From Gluconobacter sp. Dm-62 (GTDB lineage Bacteria > Pseudomonadota > Alphaproteobacteria > Acetobacterales > Acetobacteraceae): 64,000 nucleotides of DNA. Position numbers and translations under genes: made by a program. A model generated the notes under the pieces. It searched no databases and was not told the DNA's origin. It was given only the letters and a program-made list of their open reading frames with translations. Positions 54,446 to 63,809 of the stretch are shown in pieces. The stretch covers positions 1 to 64,000 of the forward strand of contig NZ_JAERLY010000008.1 of NCBI RefSeq assembly GCF_018256155.1. The letters are read 5' to 3'. The stretch's first letter is position 1. Each line of letters starts with the position of its first letter.

Positions 54446-57400
54446 TTATAGTTCTATAGTGCAGCCAATTTCTTTCGATTGATTTAAGATATACCCATGG
54501 TGGGTAAAAAATAGTACCTGCGTTTTCTCTGAAATTTCTGACAGGATCTTCAAACCGGCCGCAGTCCTCTCTTCATCGAACGTCACGAACAGGTCATCTG
54601 CAAGAAAAGGCAGACGCAGCCCCCGGTCCAGCGCCTGCTCGACCGATGCCAGACGCAGCGCCAGATAAAGCTGGTCGCGTGTGCCTTCACTCATGGCATG
54701 AACCGGCACAAGCGTCGTGTTCCCCGGCCTGCTTCCAGCCAGAACCAGCCCGTCCGACCCCTCGTCTTCCGTTGCAAGCCCGTCGTAACGCCCCAGAGTC
54801 AGCCGCGAGAACAGATCCCCCGCCCGTGACATCAGCGGCCCATGCGCCTTCTGTCGCCCCTGCTCCACCAGCCGCGACAGCATCAACTGCTGAAGCCTCA
54901 GCGAAACATACCGGCTGGCCCGTTCGGCAATTTCCGCTTCCGTCTCCTGAATTTCCTCGGCCGTCTCATGCACCCCCCGGGTATTTTCCAGTTCCGCCAG
55001 AACCGCCCGCGCCTTGAACAGCCGCTCATCCACCTCTGACCTCCGGGCATTCAGAGCCGTCGTTTCAGCCTCGATCGCTTCGAATTCCTGCTCAAGCTGC
55101 GCCGGATCCGTTCCCCGGGCTTCCTCCAGCAACGCTTCGATCGGCCGGCCATTTCCTGCTTGCAGGATCTGGTCCCGCAACGCATCGCGTGTCTGACAAA
55201 GCCGTGCCCGCTCTTCCGCCCGCGACAGAGCCTGCCGCAAATCGTCAGTTTCCCCGACACCAAGCAGCGCGCGTAGCGGCACCAGCTCAGCCTGCAGTTC
55301 CGAAACCCGCAGATCCGCCTGCGCAATATGCTCCTCAAGCGTCTTCTGCTGCTGCACAACAGAAAGCCGCTCCTGCTCGCGTCCCTGTTCCCGCGTCAGG
55401 AAGTTTTCAAGCTCCGCCGCAGATCCCTGCCCATAGCGCTGGAGAAACGCTCCCAGTTCGGTGCGGAAAGACGCAATATCGCGTGCCTCGGACGCCTGTT
55501 CCTTCTGCTCGTTCTCCAGTCGCGTCTGGATCGTTCGCGCTTCACGCACATCCAGCAGATCAGCGCGTTCCGGCCGCCCCGGATAACGACATTCCTGACA
55601 CGCCAGCGTCCAGTCTGCCTCCCATTGCGCAAGTCTGCGCTCCAGTCTGGAAAGCGCTGCCCTGTCTTTTGCGTGGGCCTCTTCCAGCCGATGGCGATCC
55701 TTTGTCCGCGCTTCTGCCTGTCGCGCGTCGCCCTCGTCCTGCTCCAGAACGGCCGCAGCCTGCCGGATCTGAACCGCCAGCCGATCCGATGCACATTCCG
55801 CCACGAAAACCCGCAACCGGCGCGCCATATCGGCCCGGCTGTCCGTCGCCTTCTGCAACTGCGCCCGCATGCCGTGCAACACATCCTCAGCCGCAAGTGC
55901 CTCCTGTCGTCGCGTGATCCAGACCTGAAGCGAGGCAGGCGGTAACGCCGGTGCACCAAGCGTCTCCAGCAACGCCCCCCAGGCGACACTGCGCCGCTCC
56001 ATTTCCGCCTCGGCATGAGCCGCCCTGCGCTGCACGTCCTGCACCCGGAGCACAAGGTCTTCACCCTGACGCGACAGTGCAGCAAGTTGCGCCGACTGCT
56101 CGGCATGGGCATGACGACGGTCCGCCAGACTGTCCGCATTCTGCACCAGAACGCCAAAGGCTTCCCGCATCGCAGGGGGTGGACACGTCTCAGACCGGAA
56201 ATGACGCTCCATGTCTTCCCAGAGCCGATCGCGTTTCTGCCGCGTGGTGACAAGCTCCTCCAGCGAAACGGCCTGCCCGTCTTCCTCCAGCCGCCGTCGC
56301 TGCTGCGCCAGATGCGCGCCTTCCGTTTCTGCCGCCTGTTCGTCATCGCGCGCAACGCGCCGCTGATCCTCCAGCACCGTCCAGAGCCGTGCCTCGTCTT
56401 CAAGCGTTGCCATGTCTGGCAATGCGAGGTCCGTCAGTTCCCCCCTGCGGTCAGAGGTTTTCGCACGCCACGGCACCAGCGCCCCATAAGCCGCCGCTGT
56501 AATATCCGCCTGCCGTGCAATGTCTGCGGAAAGACTGTCGATCCGCTCATCCAGTGGACCCAGACTTCTCGCGTCATCCAGTTCCAGCCGGAACAGACGC
56601 AAACGCTCAGAAACTGTTTTTTCATCTGCCTTCGAAACGGCTTCAGGATGCAGAAGCTTCAGCGCCTGTTCCGTTTCCTGCAGCCGGTCCCGAAGATCCT
56701 GCTCCTGCGTGTGCAGTTGGGTACGGGCCTGAAGCCGCTGATCCAGAGCGTCCAGTTCCGCCAGAGCTGGCAGAATACCCGCTTCACATCCATGTCGTGC
56801 CCAGAACTGCTCCAGCCAGATTCCGTCCCGCGTCAGCCGCGCCTGACGGTCTCCGGCCGTTGCTTCAAGCCGTTCAACAAGCACTCCATGATTCAGAAGG
56901 GCCCTGATCGCCTCCTGCTCGGCCAGAACGGGATGGACCTTTCCAAACGCCTGAACCTGTTCCGATATCGTTTCAAATCTCTGGCGTTCTATTGAAAGCG
57001 CATGCTCTTCCCTGCGCAGCGTATCAAGGATTTCGACGAACCGGACACAGTCCTGAAGCGTCAAATTCCAATTGGGAAAAGAGCTTAATTCCGTTTTTAT
57101 ATCGGTAAGTTTCTGAAACGGAACAGACGTCATTTTCAGACGGGAATTGGTTCTGCGACGTACGCCAAGAGCTTGCTCGTCTTTTTCGCAAACCAGTTTT
57201 TCTGTTTCTGATTCAGAAAGTTCCTTGTTCGCAACGGAAAGTTGTCTTGCCGTTGTTGTGTCATTTCGCAGTGTCTTCTGTAACTCCGTCAGCTTCAGTC
57301 GCGCCTGCTGAAGTGCCGAACGCGCCCGCCCGGATTTCCATTCCGAACCAACATCCTCCTGAAGCGTCGTCGCCAGCTTCCCAACGCCCTCAAGCCCCAG

Positions 57401-57859
57401 CCCTGCCGCCAGGATCTGAAGCCCCGCATCATCCTTCAGCCGACGCATTTCCTCGCCGCCTTCCCGTAGCCGCGCATGATCCAGCGCCCAAGCCGCCTCG
57501 AACCCTTTCGCATCCAGACCGCCGAGCCAGGTGCGCAACGGCAGATCATCCAGAGCCGCTTTGTCATCCGCCGCAAAAAGCGTCTGGTTCCGTCCCCGAC
57601 GCCGGACGCCTTCAAAAACCGTCCCATCCTGCTCCAGACAGGCGCCAACCCGCAGCAGCGACGCTGCCGTCATCCAGTCCCCGCCCGAAACATGATGCGG
57701 AAACCCAAACAGAAAATCCCGGATGGCACAGAGCGTCGTCGATTTGCCGGCCTCGTTCGGACCATAAATCACATGCAGGTCCCGCTCGCCCTTTGGGAAG
57801 GTCAGCGTGGCATCCTGAAAGCCGCCATAGCGTAGAAGGTCGAGACGTTCGAAACGCAT
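54446..57859 (-). CDS. YhaN/SbcC-like SMC-family ATPase
   Basis: 1137 residues. Walker A GPNEAGKST is at 33-41 in a typical RecF/SMC N-terminus (FERLDLLRYGGFQDATLTF). A roughly 900-residue coiled-coil region has no obvious zinc-hook CxxC. The C-terminal signature is HAMSEGTRDQLYLALRLA, and Walker B is LPFLADDLFVTFDEER. It is the ATPase of an Mre11/Rad50-like pair with the nuclease gene upstream, to which it is coupled by a one-base TAATG overlap. Parts of the coding sequence (about 57000-57260 and the last 100 bases) are AT-richer than the rest. Confidence 0.87.
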   Translation of the reverse strand: MRFERLDLLRYGGFQDATLTFPKGERDLHVIYGPNEAGKSTTLCAIRDFLFGFPHHVSGGDWMTAASLLRVGACLEQDGTVFEGVRRRGRNQTLFAADDKAALDDLPLRTWLGGLDAKGFEAAWALDHARLREGGEEMRRLKDDAGLQILAAGLGLEGVGKLATTLQEDVGSEWKSGRARSALQQARLKLTELQKTLRNDTTTARQLSVANKELSESETEKLVCEKDEQALGVRRRTNSRLKMTSVPFQKLTDIKTELSSFPNWNLTLQDCVRFVEILDTLRREEHALSIERQRFETISEQVQAFGKVHPVLAEQEAIRALLNHGVLVERLEATAGDRQARLTRDGIWLEQFWARHGCEAGILPALAELDALDQRLQARTQLHTQEQDLRDRLQETEQALKLLHPEAVSKADEKTVSERLRLFRLELDDARSLGPLDERIDSLSADIARQADITAAAYGALVPWRAKTSDRRGELTDLALPDMATLEDEARLWTVLEDQRRVARDDEQAAETEGAHLAQQRRRLEEDGQAVSLEELVTTRQKRDRLWEDMERHFRSETCPPPAMREAFGVLVQNADSLADRRHAHAEQSAQLAALSRQGEDLVLRVQDVQRRAAHAEAEMERRSVAWGALLETLGAPALPPASLQVWITRRQEALAAEDVLHGMRAQLQKATDSRADMARRLRVFVAECASDRLAVQIRQAAAVLEQDEGDARQAEARTKDRHRLEEAHAKDRAALSRLERRLAQWEADWTLACQECRYPGRPERADLLDVREARTIQTRLENEQKEQASEARDIASFRTELGAFLQRYGQGSAAELENFLTREQGREQERLSVVQQQKTLEEHIAQADLRVSELQAELVPLRALLGVGETDDLRQALSRAEERARLCQTRDALRDQILQAGNGRPIEALLEEARGTDPAQLEQEFEAIEAETTALNARRSEVDERLFKARAVLAELENTRGVHETAEEIQETEAEIAERASRYVSLRLQQLMLSRLVEQGRQKAHGPLMSRAGDLFSRLTLGRYDGLATEDEGSDGLVLAGSRPGNTTLVPVHAMSEGTRDQLYLALRLASVEQALDRGLRLPFLADDLFVTFDEERTAAGLKILSEISEKTQVLFFTHHGYILNQSKEIGCTIEL

Positions 57860-59097
57860 TAGTCCGTCTCCCCCACAAGCCGCGCCCGCAAGGCCGCCCG
57901 GGCCTGTTCCAGCGGAAACTGCCCCTCTGCCATCAGACTGTCGCGTTCAACGCAGGAGGGCAGGGCGGAGAAAAATCCTTCAAACGCGTCCGGAAGGGAT
58001 GCCAGAAATTCCTCGTCCTGCATCAGCCCCTCAAGCGCCAGATCCAGCTCCCGCGTCTCCGCCACCCCGGCCCGATGCACAGGACCGGACGTCTCGTTCC
58101 GGATTTTTTCCAGCGCAATCTGCGCGGATCCCTGCGCCATCGACACCGCAATGCTCCGCAGATCCTCTTTCCACGCCTGCGACGCGCACAGTCGGCCATG
58201 CAGAACACTCCGTCCCGTCAGCACGATCCGCGCAATGACCGTCCGTCCCCCGGCTTCGGACAGCGCGTCTTCCATTTCCCGCCGTGCGGCACCCAGAACC
58301 GCATCCATGGTCTGCATGTCGCTGACATCCAGCTCCAACCGGCACCAGCGCACCACATCACATTCCACAAAATCGACGGACCGGACGATCCCGTCCTCAA
58401 CCGTGACCAGCTCACACCCACACGCCCCGGTCTCGCGTGCATGGCGCCCCTGAAGCACGCCGGGAAACACGATCCACGGATGCTTGCAGACAATTTCGCG
58501 CGCATGGACATGCCCCAGCGCCCAGTAATCATACCCCTTGGCCGAGAGCGTCTCGACGGAGCAGGGGGCATAGGTCTCGTGCTCCCCATACCCCGAGAGC
58601 GACGTATGCAGCACACCGATATTGAAGCGCCCCGCCACCGGCGCGGGATAGGCGCGTGTCATGTCCTGCGTGACATGCCGGTCCCGGAAACTCTGTCCAT
58701 GCAGCGCCACGCCCAGCTCAGGCCAGTGCAGCGTCTGCGGCGCATCATAGGAGAAATGGTCGATCCCGTCCGGCAGCGGCAGTTCGCGCGCAATGACCGA
58801 CTGGGCATCATGATTGCCCGAAAGCGTCACGACCCGGATACCCGCCTGAACCAGACGGCTCAGCGCCCGGACCATGTAAAGCCCGGTCCCCACATCCTGC
58901 CAGGACCCGTCATACAGATCCCCCGCCAGCACGACGAAATTGACCTTTTCCGTCAGCGCCGTCTCGACCAGCCGGTCCAGCGCGCGCCGCGTGGAGCCGC
59001 GGATTTCCGCTTCGGGAAGCCCCTCGTAACGGCTCAGCCCCCTCAGGGGGCTGTCGAGGTGAATGTCAGCAGCATGAAGAAAGCGGAATGAGGACAT
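57859..59097 (-). CDS. YhaO/SbcD-like DNA repair exonuclease (metallophosphoesterase)
   Basis: 412 residues. The Mre11-type metal motifs are in order: ADIHLD (10-15), GDLYD (59-63), GNHD (94-97), HTS (near 164) and GHVHA (195-199). The remainder is a C-terminal cap of unknown contacts. It should process DNA ends with the adjacent ATPase. The start ATG at 59097 follows a 50-base gap from the ferritin-like gene. The pair lacks recBCD or other repair neighbours, and whether it serves repair or defence is not evident. Confidence 0.88.
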   Translation of the reverse strand: MSSFRFLHAADIHLDSPLRGLSRYEGLPEAEIRGSTRRALDRLVETALTEKVNFVVLAGDLYDGSWQDVGTGLYMVRALSRLVQAGIRVVTLSGNHDAQSVIARELPLPDGIDHFSYDAPQTLHWPELGVALHGQSFRDRHVTQDMTRAYPAPVAGRFNIGVLHTSLSGYGEHETYAPCSVETLSAKGYDYWALGHVHAREIVCKHPWIVFPGVLQGRHARETGACGCELVTVEDGIVRSVDFVECDVVRWCRLELDVSDMQTMDAVLGAARREMEDALSEAGGRTVIARIVLTGRSVLHGRLCASQAWKEDLRSIAVSMAQGSAQIALEKIRNETSGPVHRAGVAETRELDLALEGLMQDEEFLASLPDAFEGFFSALPSCVERDSLMAEGQFPLEQARAALRARLVGETD

Positions 59098-59147
59098 GCA
59101 CGAAGTTTACGCCCTCGCGGATGTCTTGCAAGCCGGGTTGAGCCGTC

Positions 59148-59651
59148 TCAGGCCGCAGCCAGATACTGGGCTACGATTTCAGGCATCAGCCCCTCAAGTG
59201 CATTGGTCGAAGCGACTTCCTCGTCCTTGAGACATTCCAGAGCCGCCGCATCCTGCGTAAAGCCAAGCTGCCGCGCCAGCACGATCAGAACCTGAAGGGA
59301 CGTGATCTGATGCGCGCGATACCCGCTCGCCGCCAGCACGTTCTTCAGAACGTCATGCTCCTCCCCGCCATGCAGCAGACCCGAGACCGTGCTGAGAATG
59401 GACGAGACCGTCTCATGCGGAACCGGGGCAGGGTGCCCATGCCGGGACAGAAGGGTCGTGATCTCCCGTGCATGACTCCGGCCCATCGCCAGATCCTGCT
59501 CCATCCGGCGGCACAGCTCCGGATACTGCTCACATACAGGAAGCTCGCAAAGCGCAGTCTCGATGGCCTTGGATTCAATGGACAGGTGATCCCGCAGAGC
59601 GTCCAGATAGAGATCCAGCGCTGACCTGGCCGTTGTTTTCGTTCTGCCCAC
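59148..59651 (-). CDS. Ferritin-like DUF892 (YciE-type) protein
   Basis: 167 residues from a GTG start at 59651 with GAGGA 6-7 bases upstream. Four helices carry spaced acidic and His residues (DALRDHLSIESKAIETAL, LGFTQDAAALECLKDEEVASTNAL), as in the YciE/YciF ferritin-like fold, where they bind a di-iron centre. These proteins are induced by stress and store iron or detoxify peroxide. The match is by pattern only, and several usual ligands are not clearly aligned. Confidence 0.6.
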   Translation of the reverse strand: MGRTKTTARSALDLYLDALRDHLSIESKAIETALCELPVCEQYPELCRRMEQDLAMGRSHAREITTLLSRHGHPAPVPHETVSSILSTVSGLLHGGEEHDVLKNVLAASGYRAHQITSLQVLIVLARQLGFTQDAAALECLKDEEVASTNALEGLMPEIVAQYLAAA

Positions 59652-59749
59652 CGTGGATCCTCTTTATCTTTGGCGCGATCTTAAATGGCCATATCGTCGA
59701 ATAGAGTGCAAGAGCGCAGAGCCGTCCCCACAGAGCCTTTCCAGCAAAG

Positions 59750-59779
59750 AAAAACCCCATGCCGGAAACCGGCATGGGG
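59750..59779 (-). terminator. Intrinsic terminator of the TonB receptor gene
   Basis: Read on the minus strand, an 11-bp stem CCCCATGCCGG / CCGGCATGGGG with a TTT loop is followed by TTTTTC. It lies 28 bases after the receptor stop. Confidence 0.9.
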
Positions 59780-59806
59780 CATTCAGGCTCAGCAGGATCT
59801 GAAAGA

Positions 59807-62341
59807 TCAGAAACCGGCGCTGACGGAACCAATCGCGGCGAAAGGAGCAGCGATCATGTAGGTCGGAGCCGTTCCCTTGATTGTGTTGCCGAAGATGCCG
59901 CGCTGTGCAGTGGCATTGGTCGTCGGCGAGGTCGGGAAACCAAGGTAATGGTTGTTGGTGATGTTGGTCAGATTCAACTTAATGTTCGGAGCCTGTAGGA
60001 AACCAAGCGTCTTGAAGCGGTAGCCAACCGTGATGTCCATCTTGACGTAACCAGGGATGCTCTGGTCGTTCATAAAGGTGGAGTACTGCTTGGCGACATA
60101 CTTCAGCTTGTAGGCACCGAAAACATTGCCATCATCATAGTCGAGATTAAAGCCGACCTGATACTTGGGGGTGTCCGGAGCAAACTTGCCACTTGTCTTC
60201 AGGTAGTCGACCGTATTCGAGCTGCTGGCACGAAGATTGCTCGTGGTGCGAGCATCAACATACTCGAACGAGGCATAGGGACGGATGTGATAGAAGATCG
60301 GGCGTGTTCCGATTTCCGCATCCACACCGTTTGTGCTCTGGCCACCGGCGTTGACGTTAGTCGTGGCGTAGTTGAGGCAGGAGCTGTCAAGACATTCGGT
60401 CTGGGAGAACAGACGGTTCGTGAAGTTGTAGTGGAAATACGTGACCGAGGCCATGACCGTCGGGCCAGTGTATCGAAAACCGGCTTCTTCGGAAATGGAG
60501 ATTTCCGGCTGCTGGTTCTGGTTGGCCTGCGTTCCGTAGTAGTTTCCGGAAGCAGTTTTGGACGGCAGGTAGTACGTGCCGGCATCATACAGGGAGTAGT
60601 TCGTCGGGATACGGAAGTTCGTAGCGCCCGAGACGAAAACCTGCATCTCCGGATTGATCTGATACCGGATCGAGGCCGTCGGCAGCGGCTGGTAATACGT
60701 CTTGTCGATATACGGACCCGTAGATGTATTTGGCAGGAAGTTGTGACCATCACGTGTGACGATCGCGTATTTCAGGCCAGCGTCGATGGTCAGCTTGTTA
60801 TGGAACAGCGACAGGCTGTCGCCGATGAACATGGTGTGCGTACGCGTCTGGGTCAGGGACTGACGGTACTGGTAGGTCGTGCCGTCGTTGAACACGTAGT
60901 TCGGCCCACCACCCCACAGGTTCCACGGCGTACCATCGGCGCCGATGCCGGTTCCCGGTGCGGTCTGGGACTGCTTGGCATACTCGAACCAGTAACCGAC
61001 CATCAGACGGTTTACGCCTGTGGTCAGCGTCAGCTTCGTGACAGCACCCGGACGATACGTCGTCGTGATGGACGGCTCATAGATAAGGCTGCCCTTCGCG
61101 GGGGTCTTGCCGTCCAGAGTACCACCCATGGTGGTCTGGCCCCAGTTCGTGGGAACGGAGTAGGCTGCGCCACCGCTGCCACTCCCGTACCAGAAGTACG
61201 GCGTCTCCGTCAGGACGAGATGATCGGTCAGCTTGAAGGTGGACGGGGCACTGGCATAGATGTTCGTAAACGGGTTCTGATGTAGTTTATAATAGTTGCT
61301 GTTGTTCTGCTGATAAACGCCATTATAGACAGTATTATTGATCGTGGCGCCGGTTTTATTGACGAACGTCGTACCGTTTGGACGGGTACAGGTGCTGCCG
61401 CTATAGCAGGTTGCGACGTTCTTGTCCTTCACACCGAAACCGTACGTGTCCCAGGAGGCCTGATTCACGCTCGGCGTAAGGTAATTGTAAAGACGGTTGC
61501 CGACGATCGCGAGCGAAACGCGGTTGCCATCACCCCAGTCATTCACGAACTTCGCTTCGGCATGCAGTTTGCGGTTTGTTGCCTCGGAGTGGATGGCATC
61601 TTCTGTTGCATAGGAGCCGGAGAAATATGCGCGCAGATTGGTCTGGCCGATTTTTCCGGTATCCAGACGCAGGAAGCCGCGTGTGTAGTCATACGAACCG
61701 TAGGAGACGTCGAAAGCTCCGCCCTTCTGCATCTTCGGATCGATCATGTACATGTCGACCACGCCGCCGGTGGCGCTCAGATGCGGACTGTCGAGGTCAG
61801 CCGAACCCTGTGCGAGGCTGACCTTGCGCAGGTTCTCGGAGTCCACGATTTCCTGGGAATAGACCGAGAAGGAACCGATATCGTTGATCGGGAAACCTTC
61901 AAGCGTGAAACCCATCTGCGCCTGGTCGAGACCACGGGCGCTCATATGGCTTCCCGTCAGGCCTGCCGGATCGGAAGACGTAACGTTCGCACCTGGAAGC
62001 AGCGCGATCAGCTGCATCGGATCCTGGCCCGGTGCCTGCTTTTCGATATAGTCGCGGGAAATAGCAGAAACGGACTTTGCGGAGTCCTGTTTCTGCATCA
62101 GACCACCACCGACATCGCGGCGTGTTACGCCATCGAAATAGGTATGATGACCGCTGACAGAGACATGTTCTTCATGTTCGTCTGTTGGAGCCGTGTTACC
62201 CATCATGGACGGAGCGGCAGCAGCGACTTTCGTAGGGCTCTTCTTGGTAGAAGGAGCCGTGCTGTCTGCGGGTGCGGCAAATGCCGACACCGTACCGAAC
62301 GCAAACAGGGCCGAAGTCGAAAGCAGGCGAGCAAGGCGCAT
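59807..62341 (-). CDS. TonB-dependent outer-membrane receptor
   Basis: 844 residues. A signal peptide (cleavage after VSAFA, near residue 22) and a Pro/Thr/Ala-rich spacer precede the plug domain (SAKSVSAISRDYIEKQAPGQDPMQLIALLPGANV, then the ARGLDQAQMGFTLEGFPIND segment). A long beta-barrel with many aromatic strands ends in the canonical C-terminal Phe (GSVSAGF). Such receptors import ferric siderophores, cobalamin, or sugars at the expense of TonB energy. No TonB box is certain. The 246-base upstream region may hold iron or metal control sites, but none was confirmed. Confidence 0.92.
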   Translation of the reverse strand: MRLARLLSTSALFAFGTVSAFAAPADSTAPSTKKSPTKVAAAAPSMMGNTAPTDEHEEHVSVSGHHTYFDGVTRRDVGGGLMQKQDSAKSVSAISRDYIEKQAPGQDPMQLIALLPGANVTSSDPAGLTGSHMSARGLDQAQMGFTLEGFPINDIGSFSVYSQEIVDSENLRKVSLAQGSADLDSPHLSATGGVVDMYMIDPKMQKGGAFDVSYGSYDYTRGFLRLDTGKIGQTNLRAYFSGSYATEDAIHSEATNRKLHAEAKFVNDWGDGNRVSLAIVGNRLYNYLTPSVNQASWDTYGFGVKDKNVATCYSGSTCTRPNGTTFVNKTGATINNTVYNGVYQQNNSNYYKLHQNPFTNIYASAPSTFKLTDHLVLTETPYFWYGSGSGGAAYSVPTNWGQTTMGGTLDGKTPAKGSLIYEPSITTTYRPGAVTKLTLTTGVNRLMVGYWFEYAKQSQTAPGTGIGADGTPWNLWGGGPNYVFNDGTTYQYRQSLTQTRTHTMFIGDSLSLFHNKLTIDAGLKYAIVTRDGHNFLPNTSTGPYIDKTYYQPLPTASIRYQINPEMQVFVSGATNFRIPTNYSLYDAGTYYLPSKTASGNYYGTQANQNQQPEISISEEAGFRYTGPTVMASVTYFHYNFTNRLFSQTECLDSSCLNYATTNVNAGGQSTNGVDAEIGTRPIFYHIRPYASFEYVDARTTSNLRASSSNTVDYLKTSGKFAPDTPKYQVGFNLDYDDGNVFGAYKLKYVAKQYSTFMNDQSIPGYVKMDITVGYRFKTLGFLQAPNIKLNLTNITNNHYLGFPTSPTTNATAQRGIFGNTIKGTAPTYMIAAPFAAIGSVSAGF

Positions 62342-62587
62342 CGTATTTTCGGTCTTTCTCGGTCAGGTGAACTTTCAGCCGAGAAAAAGCATGAGTGACG
62401 GTGTTATTTCAATCAGATGTAGGGTGATACATTATGACATGGAGGGGGTATGGCAATTTAGTCACATTTCACTGCCGTAACGGCGACAAATGGCAGGAAA
62501 CTCCCCATGCATTGTGACATTTAGAAGACAGATCCCGTTTTTCTGGGGCCGATCGTTTCGAAATCTCATTCTGCGGGACGCAGGGCT

Positions 62588-63334
62588 TCATCCGCGCTGT
62601 AGAGCTGACGAATCCTTTTTGCCTGGGCAGCTTGTCGGCACGACATCATGGCTGTTGCCGTTCAGATGCGGAATTGTCTTCCCTTGCAGGGCAGGCACCA
62701 GGTCGGGCAGGGACGAGATCTTGTGCATCGGGAAAAGCTGGTCGACGGCAAGTTGGCCGTTTCGGTCGCAGACATAAAGGGTCTGCGGTCGGAAGACATG
62801 GTCCATATCATAGACCGATGAACAGGACTCCACATGGTTGATCGCATCATCCAGCGTGTGGAAAGAGCGGTAAAGTGCATTGACGGAAGGATGGATTTTC
62901 ACTCGCGATGTTCCGCCACGACGGGCGAAGGCCCATGCGGATACGAAACGCTCCACCGGATCGCGCCAGATCGCAAAGCTGGGCAGGGTCCGCGACAGAT
63001 CGGGCGCGACATGCTGATAGTAGCGCCAGGTCTCATGCATCATGATCCCGCCATACAGCAGGTCACAGATCGAAGTCCCCCCGTTCTTGGGGACATGGAT
63101 AAAAAATGCTCCCGCTTCCCGGATACGTTCGATCCTCTGAAGGCGCTTCTGGCCCAGCGGAAGGCGCAGTCGCAGATCGGCAGCCCGGGCATGGACGTCG
63201 TTATATTGCCGAACCCGGAAGGCGGTACACAACAGGCGCTGGGGAAGGCCAGGCCCCTCTGTCTTGCTGCCAGTGTGCCCTGCTGGCAGGGCGCAGTCCT
63301 GTTGAACCGTTTGGGCAGCAGAGGGGGGCGTCAT
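62588..63334 (-). CDS. Sulfotransferase family 2 domain protein
   Basis: 248 residues from ATG 63334 (MTPPSAAQTV), with AGGAC upstream. A longer open frame exists but lacks ribosome-binding support. The PAPS-binding loop is FFIHVPKNGGTSICDLL (HVPKNGG at 80-86), and the 3'-phosphate motif is WRDPVERFVSAWAF (123-136). The rest fits the HNK-1/chondroitin-type carbohydrate sulfotransferase group of bacteria. It likely sulfates a cell-surface glycan. No PAPS-synthesis gene or glycan operon is adjacent, so the acceptor is unknown. Confidence 0.82.
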   Translation of the reverse strand: MTPPSAAQTVQQDCALPAGHTGSKTEGPGLPQRLLCTAFRVRQYNDVHARAADLRLRLPLGQKRLQRIERIREAGAFFIHVPKNGGTSICDLLYGGIMMHETWRYYQHVAPDLSRTLPSFAIWRDPVERFVSAWAFARRGGTSRVKIHPSVNALYRSFHTLDDAINHVESCSSVYDMDHVFRPQTLYVCDRNGQLAVDQLFPMHKISSLPDLVPALQGKTIPHLNGNSHDVVPTSCPGKKDSSALQRG

Positions 63335-63505
63335 GATCGTGTCCTGATCCTGTGTCTGATGGGAGGAACAGTGACTGGCGGGGATAGTCGAAGCAAAGTG
63401 TGGATTGTAACGGAATGAAAGCCATGTTGCAGGGCTGTACCGTGCCAAATCCGTCATGAATGGACGTTTGTGTTTGACTTGTTTTGCCCGGGGCGCTTCA
63501 TGACA

Positions 63506-63688
63506 CCTGACGGTGCCCGGTCTTCCGGGTGAAAAGGGAACGCAGTGCAAGACTGCGGCTGCCCCCGCAACTGTAAGTGCTGACTGTTATTCCTCGCGGA
63601 GTGACTGACTGGCCTCAGGGTATGTATCCACTGGCCTGTGCCGGGAAGGGGCCTGAAGCCGGAGCACAAGCCAGGAGACCTGCCGTCA
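63506..63688 (+). promoter_or_regulatory. Cobalamin riboswitch
   Basis: Adenosylcobalamin aptamer. The closing stem CTGACGG / CCGTCAG spans 63506-63512 and 63682-63688, the conserved core CTGCCCCCGCAACTGTAA is at about 63558-63575, and the B12-box GCCAGGAGACCTGCC is at 63669-63683. It lies 121 bases before the ATG at 63810, so it should repress that gene when B12 is abundant. The expression platform between 63689 and 63809 was not resolved. Confidence 0.96.
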
Positions 63689-63809
63689 GTATGAGTTGTC
63701 CGAAGGACGGTCCGGGCGGGGTGCATCGGAACGCCGGGTCAGACCGCGCTGCTGCGGGGTTTGCCTCCTTCTTGAGGGCAACGCAGAACAACGAGACCTT
63801 ACCATCACC

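Noticed and set aside
57247-59091. A 614-codon plus-strand frame over the YhaN/YhaO genes
   Set aside because: The composition (His/Arg/Pro-rich) is typical of an antisense frame, and the opposite strand has clear Mre11 and SMC motifs.
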